Positions 1 to 8,458 of a DNA stretch of 64,000 nucleotides are shown piece after piece (positions within the stretch are counted from its first letter, which is position 1; each line of letters begins with the position of its first letter). The stretch is from Algoriphagus sp. NG3. Lineage in GTDB: Bacteria; Bacteroidota; Bacteroidia; Cytophagales; Cyclobacteriaceae. The DNA lies in contig NZ_CP139421.1 in the NCBI RefSeq assembly GCF_034119865.1, positions 930,001 to 994,000 of the forward strand, in the 5' to 3' direction. Position numbers and translations under genes: made by a program. The notes below the pieces were generated by a model. It saw only the letters and a list, made by a program, of their open reading frames with translations, searched no databases and was not told the DNA's origin.

Positions 1-1
1 G

Positions 2-193
2 CCGGAGCGATTCACGATGAAAGACCTGCAGCAGGTATATGAGGCCATTTTGGGACACGAACTAAACCGGGCCAATTTCCAGCGGAAAATGCTCAGTTTA
101 AATATCTTGGAAAGGCATGATAAGCTGTTTTCAGGCGGATCTCACAAAGCGCCGTATTTATACAGTTTTAAGGATAAAAAATCCTATGCATAA
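2..193 (+). CDS. C-terminal fragment of NUDIX/NrtR-like regulator (partial)
   Basis: The window opens inside a gene whose last 63 codons are readable up to the TAA at 191-193. The peptide begins PERFTMKDLQQVYEAILG and contains NRANFQRKML, which resembles the C-terminal winged-helix segment of NUDIX-family NrtR-type regulators (a NUDIX-like domain followed by a DNA-binding wing that senses ADP-ribose or other nucleotides). The NUDIX box itself lies outside the window, so whether the protein is an active pyrophosphatase or only a regulator cannot be judged. It converges on the pentapeptide-repeat gene with a 20-bp gap. Confidence 0.65.
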   Translation, partial: PERFTMKDLQQVYEAILGHELNRANFQRKMLSLNILERHDKLFSGGSHKAPYLYSFKDKKSYA

Positions 194-213
194 CTCCCAC
201 TGATCCGGGAAGG

Positions 214-780
214 TCAGCTGATTTTAATAGCATACTTCCCAAGGAGCCCCGGCAACCCATCCAAATCGAACCTCGCTCCTTTGATTCTGTTTATCTCCGG
301 ATCTATTGTGTAATGGATGGCATTTCGGAAATCAGCCTTTTCTAAAACGCTCTGGTCAAAAATCGCCCCGCTCAGGTCTGATCCCTGAAAATCCGCAGCA
401 CTGAGCTCAGTCTGGGTGAAGTCGGCTTCTAGCAGCCTACAGTTGATGAATTTTGATCTTTTGATTTTCAGATTATAGAAACTGCAATAATCAAGCTGGC
501 AACTGGTAAAGAAAAACTCAAGTAAAAAGGGGTTGCTTGCGTGGAAGTGAATCCCCAGCATCTTACATTGATCAAACTTCACCTGCTGAAAAGACACATC
601 TGCCACCTTCACATTGCTTAGGTCGCAGTTTTTGAAGCTGCAATTTTCAAACATTTTCCCTTTCAGGTCTAAGTTGGAAAAATTGCACTGCTCAAAGGTA
701 CACTGTTCATATTCAGCGGTTTCAAATTGGGTTTTGGTAAAATCAAGTCCGGAATAGATTTGTTCAGTTATATATGTCAT
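214..780 (-). CDS. Pentapeptide repeat-containing protein
   Basis: This 188-aa protein is built almost entirely of A(D/N)LXX-like pentapeptide units (for example CTFEQCNFSNLDLKG, ADFTQTELSAADFQGSDLSGA), which fold as a right-handed quadrilateral beta-helix. There is no signal peptide or membrane segment, so it is probably cytosolic. The length is close to Qnr/MfpA-type DNA mimics (about 180-220 aa) that protect gyrase, but this broad family also includes many small proteins of unknown role. The C-terminal stretch ending GLPGLLGKYAIKIS resembles the capping helix of Qnr-like proteins. Quinolone protection is therefore only a possibility. It is transcribed alone. Confidence 0.8.
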   Translation of the reverse strand: MTYITEQIYSGLDFTKTQFETAEYEQCTFEQCNFSNLDLKGKMFENCSFKNCDLSNVKVADVSFQQVKFDQCKMLGIHFHASNPFLLEFFFTSCQLDYCSFYNLKIKRSKFINCRLLEADFTQTELSAADFQGSDLSGAIFDQSVLEKADFRNAIHYTIDPEINRIKGARFDLDGLPGLLGKYAIKIS

Positions 781-935
781 TGCTGTGATTTATAGATAGC
801 AAAAGTATTTCAAAAGCTATTACCTCGCAATGAAAGAACATGCTAATAAGGGCATACTGAAAAATGGCAGTAATAGATCAAAAGCTGTCTTGCCGCCTTA
901 AGGCAGGTCTGGCATGCCTGAGACTTTTTCAGCTG

Positions 936-1652
936 TCAAGTGCCCAGGTGGGGGAGGTGATCCAGTAACTTATTGTAATAGGATTTGCCGATGGGCAGTA
1001 CATCATCCCCTATTTTGAGCGCATACCTTTTTAAAGCTTCAATTTTGAAAATATTGACAAAATAGGATCTGTGGACCTGAATGAAAATACTTTTAGGGAG
1101 TTTGATCAAAACATCCCTAGTGGTGCTTCTCAAGGTGTGAAGTTTTCCGTTGCTGAATAGATGGGTGTACACTCCCTCCAGCTTAATCCAATCTATATCC
1201 TTGATAATTATTCTTTTAAGCCATCCGTTTTCTCTGACAAACAGCTCTTCTTCATATAATTTCTTGATGTGTCCTTTCTTTTTCTTTGTGTGCGCTTTTC
1301 GGTCTATGATTCCCATCTCAAAAACGTTCGGGTCAAACTTCAACCGTTCTAATTTTTTACAGCTTTTAGTTAACCTTTCTAGCTCACATCCCAGAATTTC
1401 CTCGTTAATATTGGTAAATATCAGCACGGAAACGCTTTCAATACCGAAGGTTTTCTCCGGTGGTCTACTGGTAAATGCTTGACGGAGGGAATGAGAATCG
1501 GATGAAGGGGACGACACTTTGTACAGAAAAGCGCGTTCTTCTCCTATAAAACCTAGAGGAGCTGTAAGGTCTGATTTGCAGTAGTTCTCCAAAAATGAAA
1601 TAGAAGTCTCAATTGAAGAAGTGGCGGTAGGGAAAAAGTAGCCAAAGTCCAT
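936..1652 (-). CDS. LytTR domain DNA-binding protein with unrecognised N-terminus
   Basis: The 238-aa protein ends in a LytTR DNA-binding domain (about residues 135-235): LFVRENGWLKRIIIKDIDWI, then a TLRSTTRDVL segment, HRSYFVNIFKIEAL and a final PIGKSYYNKLL. LytTR domains bind direct repeats in promoters. The first ~110 residues do not show the acidic pair, phospho-Asp or Lys of a receiver domain, so they are either a degenerate receiver or another sensor; I cannot assign them. A basic linker (KAHTKKKKGHIKK) joins the halves. The LytTR half closely resembles those of the two other LytTR proteins in this window (1734-2471 and 10128-10478). It lies 81 bp downstream of the receiver-LytTR gene on the same strand and could be cotranscribed. 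Confidence 0.8.
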   Translation of the reverse strand: MDFGYFFPTATSSIETSISFLENYCKSDLTAPLGFIGEERAFLYKVSSPSSDSHSLRQAFTSRPPEKTFGIESVSVLIFTNINEEILGCELERLTKSCKKLERLKFDPNVFEMGIIDRKAHTKKKKGHIKKLYEEELFVRENGWLKRIIIKDIDWIKLEGVYTHLFSNGKLHTLRSTTRDVLIKLPKSIFIQVHRSYFVNIFKIEALKRYALKIGDDVLPIGKSYYNKLLDHLPHLGT

Positions 1653-1733
1653 CGTTAGTACTAGAGTTTGAGTGGGACATAACTTTCGACTAGCTACGAA
1701 GTGACTTGGAGTATTGGATTTGTTTAAGCCAGA

Positions 1734-2471
1734 TTAATTTGAAAGTTTATTGATGTTTTTGAGCAGATCCTGGTAATATTTCCGCCCGATTGGGATTTCC
1801 GTATTTGCAATTTTGACGGCAGAAGAGCTAAAGGCCTCTATTTTGTTCATGTTTACAATAAAAGATTTGTGAATCCTGGAAAACTGCCCCTCCGGAAGCT
1901 TTTCCATCAGGTCTTTTACGGTGTTTCTGAGGGTGTATTGTTTTTCATGTACAAACAGGTGAGTATAAGTACCTTCTGCTTTTATCCAGTTTATATCATT
2001 TATGATGATCTTCTTTAGCCAGCCATTTTCCCTGATAAATAGATCTGGGACATTGTTTTTTCTATTGTCAGAATTTCTGTGTGTACTTTTGTAATTCTCC
2101 ATCGCCAACTCAATGGTGGTTATTAAAGAATTTGTAGTAAATGGTTTATTGATAAAACCATCGGGACGTATATGCTTTACTTTTTTGACTATTTCGGCAC
2201 CTGATGCCGAAGTAAGAAAGACGATGGGAATATCCATTGACCGTCTGAGTTCTTCTGCCAGATCAATCCCGGTTTTGGCTCCTTTTAGCTTTATATCCAC
2301 CAAGACCAGATCAGGTAAGGATTGCTCGATTATGGACATGGCGGTTTCGGCTTCATCGAGGATTTCAGAAATCTCATATCCCTGAAGTGTGAGTATTTCC
2401 CTAATATTTTCTGATAGGTTTAAGTTGTCTTCAACTAATAAGATTTTTGACTTTGTAGATGTTTCGTTCAT
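1734..2471 (-). CDS. LytR/AlgR-family response regulator (REC-LytTR)
   Basis: This is a 245-aa two-domain response regulator. The receiver has the acidic pair E14-D15, phosphoacceptor D59 (LVLVDIKLKG), the Thr/Ser switch (VFLTSAS) and conserved K109 (INKPF). The LytTR DNA-binding domain covers about residues 143-240 (LFIRENGWLKKIIINDINWI ... IHKSFIVNMNKIEAF ... IPIGRKYYQDLL). It is transcribed away from the hybrid PAS/GAF histidine kinase at 2563, with start codons only 91 bp apart, so that kinase is the best candidate partner, though this is inferred from position only. Targets are unknown. Confidence 0.88.
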   Translation of the reverse strand: MNETSTKSKILLVEDNLNLSENIREILTLQGYEISEILDEAETAMSIIEQSLPDLVLVDIKLKGAKTGIDLAEELRRSMDIPIVFLTSASGAEIVKKVKHIRPDGFINKPFTTNSLITTIELAMENYKSTHRNSDNRKNNVPDLFIRENGWLKKIIINDINWIKAEGTYTHLFVHEKQYTLRNTVKDLMEKLPEGQFSRIHKSFIVNMNKIEAFSSSAVKIANTEIPIGRKYYQDLLKNINKLSN

Positions 2472-2562
2472 AGGGTTTGAGTGAAATTTCTTACTTTACT
2501 AAAAAGTGAATTTATTTGAAATAATTCAAGCTCACTGTACTAAGGTTATAATATTTAGATAA

Positions 2563-4902
2563 ATGAAGGCACAAAATCCTACTGTTTTTGAAAACGAGGA
2601 TCTGGTTTTTGATTTGGAAACTCGGAAACTACTCAAAATAAGTGACCGCTTAAAGCTTTATCTGGGGGAAGATTTTATAAAGGAAGTGAAATATCTTGAT
2701 GAATTTGATAAGTTGACTTCACCTTTGGCTGATGATTGTGCCCGCATAGCGCGGAGCTATACCCAGTCTGGGGACCAAAAGACAAACTATGTGCTGAATT
2801 GGCGGGGAAATGAATTCATTGTAAATGAATTAGGGTGGGTTGATCACAATAAAAACAGTTTTCACCTTATGATCCATTTTCAGGACAGGAAGAATATTTT
2901 CGAAGTTTCAGAGGACGCCCTACTGGAAATTGTCGAGAAAATGAAAAGCCCAGCCATACTGTTTGACCAAGGGCTAAAACGTGCAATTGCAGTAAATTCC
3001 TCAATCGTCCCTCTTTTAAAAAAACCTGTTTCAGAGCTCGCCTCCGGATTCTTTATCCGGGAATTTTTCGTCTATGAAGACCAGTATGAGGAGGTGACCA
3101 GCTGGGTGGCGGAAAACAAAACTTCCTCTTTTTCTATAGTGACTAAACTCAATCTGGAAAAGCCTGAAGGGGTCTGGTATGAAATGGATCTTTTCAAAAC
3201 CTGCCCTGGTGAGGAGATGTTGGTTCTGTGCATTCTAAAAAATATCACAAAACAAAAAGAAACCGAAGATCAGCTTAAACGATCCAATGAGCTATTATCC
3301 CGGGTGGTGGAAGTGCAAAGTCATTTTTTGTCCCAATCCGAAGGTGCAAACCCCTATGATCTGCTTTTAAGCAATATCCTGCGGGTAATAGATGCCAAGC
3401 TGGGGTTTGTCGGAAAAGTTGATTTATTTACTGATGGGGAAAAAGCTTTAAAAATACATGCTGCCACGGATTTTTCCCAGCAGGGAGAGGCTGCGAGTAA
3501 GTTATATCACGATCATATAAAAGATAATTTTTTGTTCCGGCATTTGGATAATCTGTTTGGGGCATGTATTCTGGAGTCTAAAATAATTCTGGAAAACAAC
3601 CCTAAATCAAATCCTCATACAAAAGGGAAATATATTCCAGGTCATCCCCAGATCGATAATTTTCTCGGTGTTCCCATTTTTAAAGGGAATGATGTGATAG
3701 GATTGATAGGGTTGGGAAATAAAGAGGGCGGGTTTACGGAGGATGATATTGCTGACCTGAAGCCTTTCATTACTACCTATTCTGTCATTATAGAGGCGTT
3801 CAAATCAGAGCAGGATAAAATCAAATTTGAGAAAGAGTCTTTGGTAAAAGCACAGATACTGGCAAAAATAGCCGACCATAGCCCCGACTTGATAGTGGTG
3901 ATGAACGATATATCGGATTTTGAGTTTATTTCCCCATCTACTTATCAGTTCTTTGACGGGGGGATCAAGGAAGAGGAGATGCAGCGGAAGATCAGGGTGC
4001 TTTTGAAAAAGACCCTCAGTTCGGAATTTAGGATGTCGTCAGTGAGATATAGGTCTCGATTGAAGTTGAATATAAAAAGTGAAGGGGAATGCTGGGTAGA
4101 ATCCAACGTGAATATTCTATATGAAGGTAGCAAACGGAAGGTGATAGCCGTGATCCGGGATGTCTCCTCCCAAATGGTGTTTGAGCAAAGGCTTATAGAG
4201 TCTCTGAAAAAGGAAAAACAGTTTAATTCCTTTGTCTCTGATTTTATGAATATTGTTTCCCATGAATTCAAGACGCCATTGGCAACTATTATCTCCAGTC
4301 TGGAACTCTCCAAGCATTATCTGGATAATGTTCCCGAAAATGCTGATATACAGAAGCTGAAAGTGCATTTTGGGAAGATAGAGCGAGAGCTGGACAACCT
4401 ACACAAGCTGGTGATCCATTCACTGGATTATGAGCGTTTTGTCAATAACAGCCCGGTATTGAAGAAAGACAGGGTTTCTGTGGTCTATTTTGTGGAAGAA
4501 GTGCTCCAGCGGCATGGATTGCTTTATCAGGTGGAGCTGATTAAGGATATGCCTTTTGATCAAATAGTGGAGTGGGACAAATTTTTGATTGAGACCAGTA
4601 TAATCAATCTGGTGGGGAACGCGTTGAAGTATGGCGGTGATATCCAAAAACCCATTGTCCGCCTATTCCATAAAAGCAATGCATTTGGAATCGAAGTCAG
4701 GGATTTCGGACTTGGGATTTTGGAAGAGGAATTGCCTTATGTTTTCACCCCGTTTTTTAGAGGGTCAAATGTGAACGGAATCGAGGGGACGGGATTTGGG
4801 CTGGTGGCAGTGAAGAATTTTGTGCAGCTGCACGGGGGGACGGTCAAGATCGATTCAAAACCCAATAAGGGAACCAGTGTGCGGTTAAGTTTCAGGCAGT
4901 AA
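2563..4902 (+). CDS. PAS/GAF sensor histidine kinase
   Basis: The 779-aa protein has no obvious transmembrane segment and is probably cytosolic. Two PAS-like regions precede residue 240. A GAF domain lies at about 255-415 (ILRVIDAKLGFVGKV ... FLGVPIFKGNDVIGLIGLGN), and another PAS follows at about 430-540. The HisKA H-box is NIVSHEFKTPLATI with phospho-His H567. The HATPase_c domain has an N-box (IINLVGNALKYGG), a G1 box (VRDFGLGI) and a G2 box (GIEGTGFGLVAVKNF). All catalytic boxes look intact, so it should autophosphorylate. It is divergent from the REC-LytTR gene, its likely partner. The input ligand is unknown. Confidence 0.9.
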   Translation: MKAQNPTVFENEDLVFDLETRKLLKISDRLKLYLGEDFIKEVKYLDEFDKLTSPLADDCARIARSYTQSGDQKTNYVLNWRGNEFIVNELGWVDHNKNSFHLMIHFQDRKNIFEVSEDALLEIVEKMKSPAILFDQGLKRAIAVNSSIVPLLKKPVSELASGFFIREFFVYEDQYEEVTSWVAENKTSSFSIVTKLNLEKPEGVWYEMDLFKTCPGEEMLVLCILKNITKQKETEDQLKRSNELLSRVVEVQSHFLSQSEGANPYDLLLSNILRVIDAKLGFVGKVDLFTDGEKALKIHAATDFSQQGEAASKLYHDHIKDNFLFRHLDNLFGACILESKIILENNPKSNPHTKGKYIPGHPQIDNFLGVPIFKGNDVIGLIGLGNKEGGFTEDDIADLKPFITTYSVIIEAFKSEQDKIKFEKESLVKAQILAKIADHSPDLIVVMNDISDFEFISPSTYQFFDGGIKEEEMQRKIRVLLKKTLSSEFRMSSVRYRSRLKLNIKSEGECWVESNVNILYEGSKRKVIAVIRDVSSQMVFEQRLIESLKKEKQFNSFVSDFMNIVSHEFKTPLATIISSLELSKHYLDNVPENADIQKLKVHFGKIERELDNLHKLVIHSLDYERFVNNSPVLKKDRVSVVYFVEEVLQRHGLLYQVELIKDMPFDQIVEWDKFLIETSIINLVGNALKYGGDIQKPIVRLFHKSNAFGIEVRDFGLGILEEELPYVFTPFFRGSNVNGIEGTGFGLVAVKNFVQLHGGTVKIDSKPNKGTSVRLSFRQ

Positions 4903-4951
4903 GTCCGCCCTTTTGGAAAGAATTCCGAGTACTTAAAGTTAAGCCGTTTTC

Positions 4952-5110
4952 GAGCTGTCTCAAAAGTAAGTTTTCTTGTCAGGCTGAGTAGCCGGTCTGC
5001 CGAAGGCATGAAAGTCACAGCCTTTTATACGCTAATTAAGCCCATTTCGATTTCGAGACTTTCATCCCTCAAGTGCTCAATGTGACAATTATGAGTTGTG
5101 AGACAGCCTC
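4952..5110. repeat. MITE-like element with imperfect terminal inverted repeats
   Basis: The left end reads GAGCTGTCTCAAAAGT. The complement of the right end reads GAGGCTGTCTCACAACT. These ~16-bp termini match apart from one inserted G and two substitutions, and bracket 159 bp without coding capacity. 'GAG(G)CTGTCTCA' ends resemble termini of some insertion sequences, so this may be a miniature non-autonomous derivative; that is inference. I see no clear target-site duplication. The remainder of the 4903-5417 gap holds no gene or site that I can support. Confidence 0.5.
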
Positions 5111-5417
5111 TTTTTTTGGGGAAATTCACTGCAAAGGCAAATAGTATATGTATGCATCATTATGTTATTTAGCTGCTGATTTTTGTGATGCTAAGTACTG
5201 ATTTTGATGTCTTTCTGGTATTGCTGTAGATTCGGCGGTATTGGTGTATGCTATTATGTAGTTTATCGGCTATAATATGTCCTATATTTTTTGTTTTTAC
5301 CGTAGGTTTTGAGGTTGTTTTAATACCGCGCCAGACAGTTCTATTTTTATGTTATCCCCATAGCCAGTTGATCCATATGCTTCAACTAGCTAGGCAGGAA
5401 CTGGAAACCCAAACATA

Positions 5418-7700
5418 ATGGACAACGGATGCAGCACATATAAAGCAGGGTCGGGTGATGGGTTTCTTGCTGGATTTCTGTGTATGTTTTTTTTGAAGCT
5501 AGCAGGAAAATCTACTTTGACGAGAATTGTTTTGCTATGCCTGATACTTTTTAAAATTGCTTTTGGGCAGTTATGGGGGCAGACTACAAGGGTGTATGCT
5601 CAAAGTAGTATTGTTGAGAACTGTGGGCTAAATATCTTCTGTTCAGCATTTTCAATGTCTAACCCAAACAATGCCGCAGGTAGTAATCTTCAAAATTTCG
5701 CTCAAGTTACTCTTCCTTTAGCTTCTCTAAGTTCTAGGTATTTGGAACTCAGGTTTGCTAACTCAATACCAGCTGGAACTACTATTAGAATCAAATTAGG
5801 CTCCGCCCCTGGGTTGGCTAGTTTGCTCGGTAACATAAATATTCGTGCGTTTAGAAATACTACATCTGTTAGTCCTCAATATCCTGCCAGTGAATTGCTA
5901 AGTGTTTTGGGAGGGGATAATGTTCAGGAAATTGTTTTAACTCCAGTGATCACTGGGTCTGACTTTAATAGAATAAGAATTAACTTTTCTTCATTATTGA
6001 GTTTAGGAGGGAATTTTAGGATTTATTCCGCCTATTATTTGAGCACAGCTGGACTCGTGAGTTGCGGAGGTATAAAAGATGCACTTTATGGAAGCACAGC
6101 TACTTTAGTCGGAGGTCTGAATCCAGTTATTGATGCCTCTAATGCAATTGATGGTGATGTAGACACTTTTGCGCAATTAAGATCAAATGTTTCTCTACTG
6201 TCAGATAAAACCTATGTGACAGGACTCTTTGATGACCTTAGTAGGGCAGGGGATTCAATACGGGTTATTCTTAAGAATCCATCAGGTATATTAAATGCCA
6301 ATTTGATTTCACAGAATCTGTCTGTCATTACGTATAATGATCGTTCAGTCGCGCAGTCTTTAGCTTTGAATCCATCCTTCTTACGCCTTAGGTTATTAGA
6401 AGGAGGGGGGGACAGGTACGAATTGACTTATCCCACCACGGTTCCATTTAATAGAATAGAAGTTTCATTGGGCCAAGGATTATTGAGCGCACTTAATAGT
6501 TTGGAGGTATATGAGATATCTAGAACATTAGTTTCCTCTTCCATTGTAGAGTCGGATGGAAAAGCATTAATTATATGTGAAGGGCAAGAATTGACTTTTA
6601 GGCCATCTGAAAATCAGCTTGGAGACCAGTTTTTCTGGTACGATCAAAATGGAGACTTAGTGCCTGGAAATAATCCTGAGTTTACTATTTCACAAAACCT
6701 AGAACCGGGGACTCATCAATTTAGACTTGGCACACGACGTCCTGGATGTATAAATGAAACGTCTCAAACTTCAATTCAGGTAAATGTTAATCCACTGCCT
6801 AGGCAAGAAGATATTCTTCTGACTGCCCAAGGGGTGATTTTGGAAGAAAATAATCAAATTGTCTATCCTGCGGGTTCAGATGTTGTTCTAGGTCCTAATA
6901 ATTCCCAACTGCCACCTGGGACTTTCTCATGGTATAGAAATGAAGCTGAGGATCCGTTGAATGGAGTTGTCGTTGACGGAGGGACTTTTAGTGTGGACCC
7001 TATCACACAAACGCTGACTATTAGCAATACTACCGACGCATTAATAGAGGAATCTATATTTCTCGGATATGAAACGGCATCAGGATGTAAGGAGCTTAAA
7101 GAGTTTGAGCTGATGAGTTATATCATCCTCCCAATCCAAATCCACAAATTCGAAGTAGAAGCAAGAGAAAGCAGGGAAGTAAATCTGATATGGGAGCTAA
7201 GCAATGAGCAGCAACAGGGAACGGTCACTGTACAGCGTGCTTCCGCCAATCTTGAGTTTGTGGATCTGGACAACTTATCCATTGTTTCCGGGGAAGAAAG
7301 GATCCGTATGAATTTCACAGACTTCAATCCCTTGCCCGGGCGAAATTATTATAGGCTCTTAATCGGGAAAGGGAATAGTGATTCAGTTTTTTATAGTGAA
7401 GTGCGGATGGCTGAGATAGGTGAATTCGAAGGGCCTGCTTTTATTGTGTTTCCAAGCCCCTTTGAATCATCTTTCACTGTCAGATCTACCGTTGATTTGG
7501 ATATGCCGCTAGTAGCATCCTTACTGAATACAAACGGAGTAGTGATCCGGCAGGTACAGATGGGGAGACTTTCTTTTGGAGAGCAGATTGAGTTTCAGGA
7601 TCTCGGTAGCTTACCAGCGGGTATTTATATTCTCAGGGTTGAGACGGGCAGAGGGAGTAAGTCATACCGGGTCATTAAGCAAAACAGGGTGAAATCCTAA
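5418..7700 (+). CDS. T9SS type A sorting domain-containing secreted protein
   Basis: This 760-aa secreted protein has an N-terminal signal peptide. Either the ATG used here or the internal ATG at 5487 (MFFLKLAGKS followed by a hydrophobic run ending AFGQLWGQ) could be the true start; the latter gives a more normal signal. Residues ~60-380 hold two copies of a discoidin-like domain (NAIDGDVDTFAQL ... SLGQGLLSALNSLEVYEIS) that also occurs repeatedly in the giant adhesin at 11517. An Ig-like module follows (ICEGQELTF ... FFWYDQNGD ... CINETSQTSIQVNVNPLP), then an Ig-like/FN3-like region. The last ~85 residues form a type A C-terminal sorting domain (FIVFPSPFESSFTV ... LPAGIYILRVETGRG ... YRVIKQ), which directs export by T9SS and cell-surface attachment. 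Confidence 0.8.
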   Translation: MDNGCSTYKAGSGDGFLAGFLCMFFLKLAGKSTLTRIVLLCLILFKIAFGQLWGQTTRVYAQSSIVENCGLNIFCSAFSMSNPNNAAGSNLQNFAQVTLPLASLSSRYLELRFANSIPAGTTIRIKLGSAPGLASLLGNINIRAFRNTTSVSPQYPASELLSVLGGDNVQEIVLTPVITGSDFNRIRINFSSLLSLGGNFRIYSAYYLSTAGLVSCGGIKDALYGSTATLVGGLNPVIDASNAIDGDVDTFAQLRSNVSLLSDKTYVTGLFDDLSRAGDSIRVILKNPSGILNANLISQNLSVITYNDRSVAQSLALNPSFLRLRLLEGGGDRYELTYPTTVPFNRIEVSLGQGLLSALNSLEVYEISRTLVSSSIVESDGKALIICEGQELTFRPSENQLGDQFFWYDQNGDLVPGNNPEFTISQNLEPGTHQFRLGTRRPGCINETSQTSIQVNVNPLPRQEDILLTAQGVILEENNQIVYPAGSDVVLGPNNSQLPPGTFSWYRNEAEDPLNGVVVDGGTFSVDPITQTLTISNTTDALIEESIFLGYETASGCKELKEFELMSYIILPIQIHKFEVEARESREVNLIWELSNEQQQGTVTVQRASANLEFVDLDNLSIVSGEERIRMNFTDFNPLPGRNYYRLLIGKGNSDSVFYSEVRMAEIGEFEGPAFIVFPSPFESSFTVRSTVDLDMPLVASLLNTNGVVIRQVQMGRLSFGEQIEFQDLGSLPAGIYILRVETGRGSKSYRVIKQNRVKS

Positions 7701-7993
7701 TATGTTTTCTCCGGGACTGATTGTCCATAATATGTAATGAAAGACATGGAAATGGTTAGTAAAAAGATGTTTCTTGTAATGTAATTGAATATGTGTATAA
7801 CTAACCATGTAAATAAAATATATATTAATGTTTTTTAAATTATGTAAAATGATTTTTACAACACTTTAAGCTTGGGGTGGATTCCTTAACGTTGCTGGAG
7901 CATCATTTTAGTGGTATTTTTAATTATTGATAGATACAGGGACATATTGAGGAGTCTTTACACACTTTCTGTTTTTAAAGCAAGCTTTTCCAG

Positions 7994-8401
7994 ATGAAAA
8001 CTGAGATAATTTTGATAGACGATGATCCTATTTCCCTGCTGCTTTCCAAGTTTCTGTTGGAGAAAACAAATGTCCCCAGTAAAACAATTAAGCTAACACC
8101 TTTTGATGAACCGCAAGAAGGACTAAAGTATATACTGAACTTGGTAAATGATGACAAAACTGACAAGTGTAAATTAAAGGTGTTGCTCGATATAAATATG
8201 CCAGTTCTAAACGGCTGGGAATTCCTTAGTCAGCTGAATAAATTTGATCCGGAAAAGCAGATCAGGGTCATCATGCATTCCTCATCGAAATGGGAGCAGG
8301 ATATTACTTTGGCTTTGACTGATTCTAGGGTGGACTGTTATATAACCAAACCCATGGAAGCTAGAAAGGCCATGCAGGTGGTTGATTTCTTTATAAAATA
8401 G
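7994..8401 (+). CDS. Single-domain response regulator (receiver only)
   Basis: This 135-aa protein is one CheY-like receiver domain: acidic cluster D9-D11 (ILIDDDPIS), phosphoacceptor D66 (LLDINMPVLNGWEFL), switch Ser (MHSSSK) and K119 (YITKPM). No output domain is present, so it should act by protein contact or phosphotransfer. Its TAG stop (8399-8401) is followed, in the same reading frame and without another stop, by the coding frame of the 7-TM sensor beginning at 8459. This strongly suggests a functional pair and raises the possibility of a former or conditional fusion (see findings). Confidence 0.9.
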   Translation: MKTEIILIDDDPISLLLSKFLLEKTNVPSKTIKLTPFDEPQEGLKYILNLVNDDKTDKCKLKVLLDINMPVLNGWEFLSQLNKFDPEKQIRVIMHSSSKWEQDITLALTDSRVDCYITKPMEARKAMQVVDFFIK

Positions 8402-8458
8402 GATCCGGGAAATGACAGTAATGATAACATCACAAATTCGAGAAACCCAGGTGATCAA

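Noticed and set aside
214..780. Calling the pentapeptide protein a Qnr quinolone-resistance determinant
   Set aside because: Only the repeat pattern is shared; the family is too broad to assign resistance from sequence alone.
880..940. Small palindromes (CCGCCTTAAGGCAGG, GGCATGCC) as a terminator of the LytTR gene
   Set aside because: Arms are short and interrupted with no clear T tract; could be chance in this stretch.
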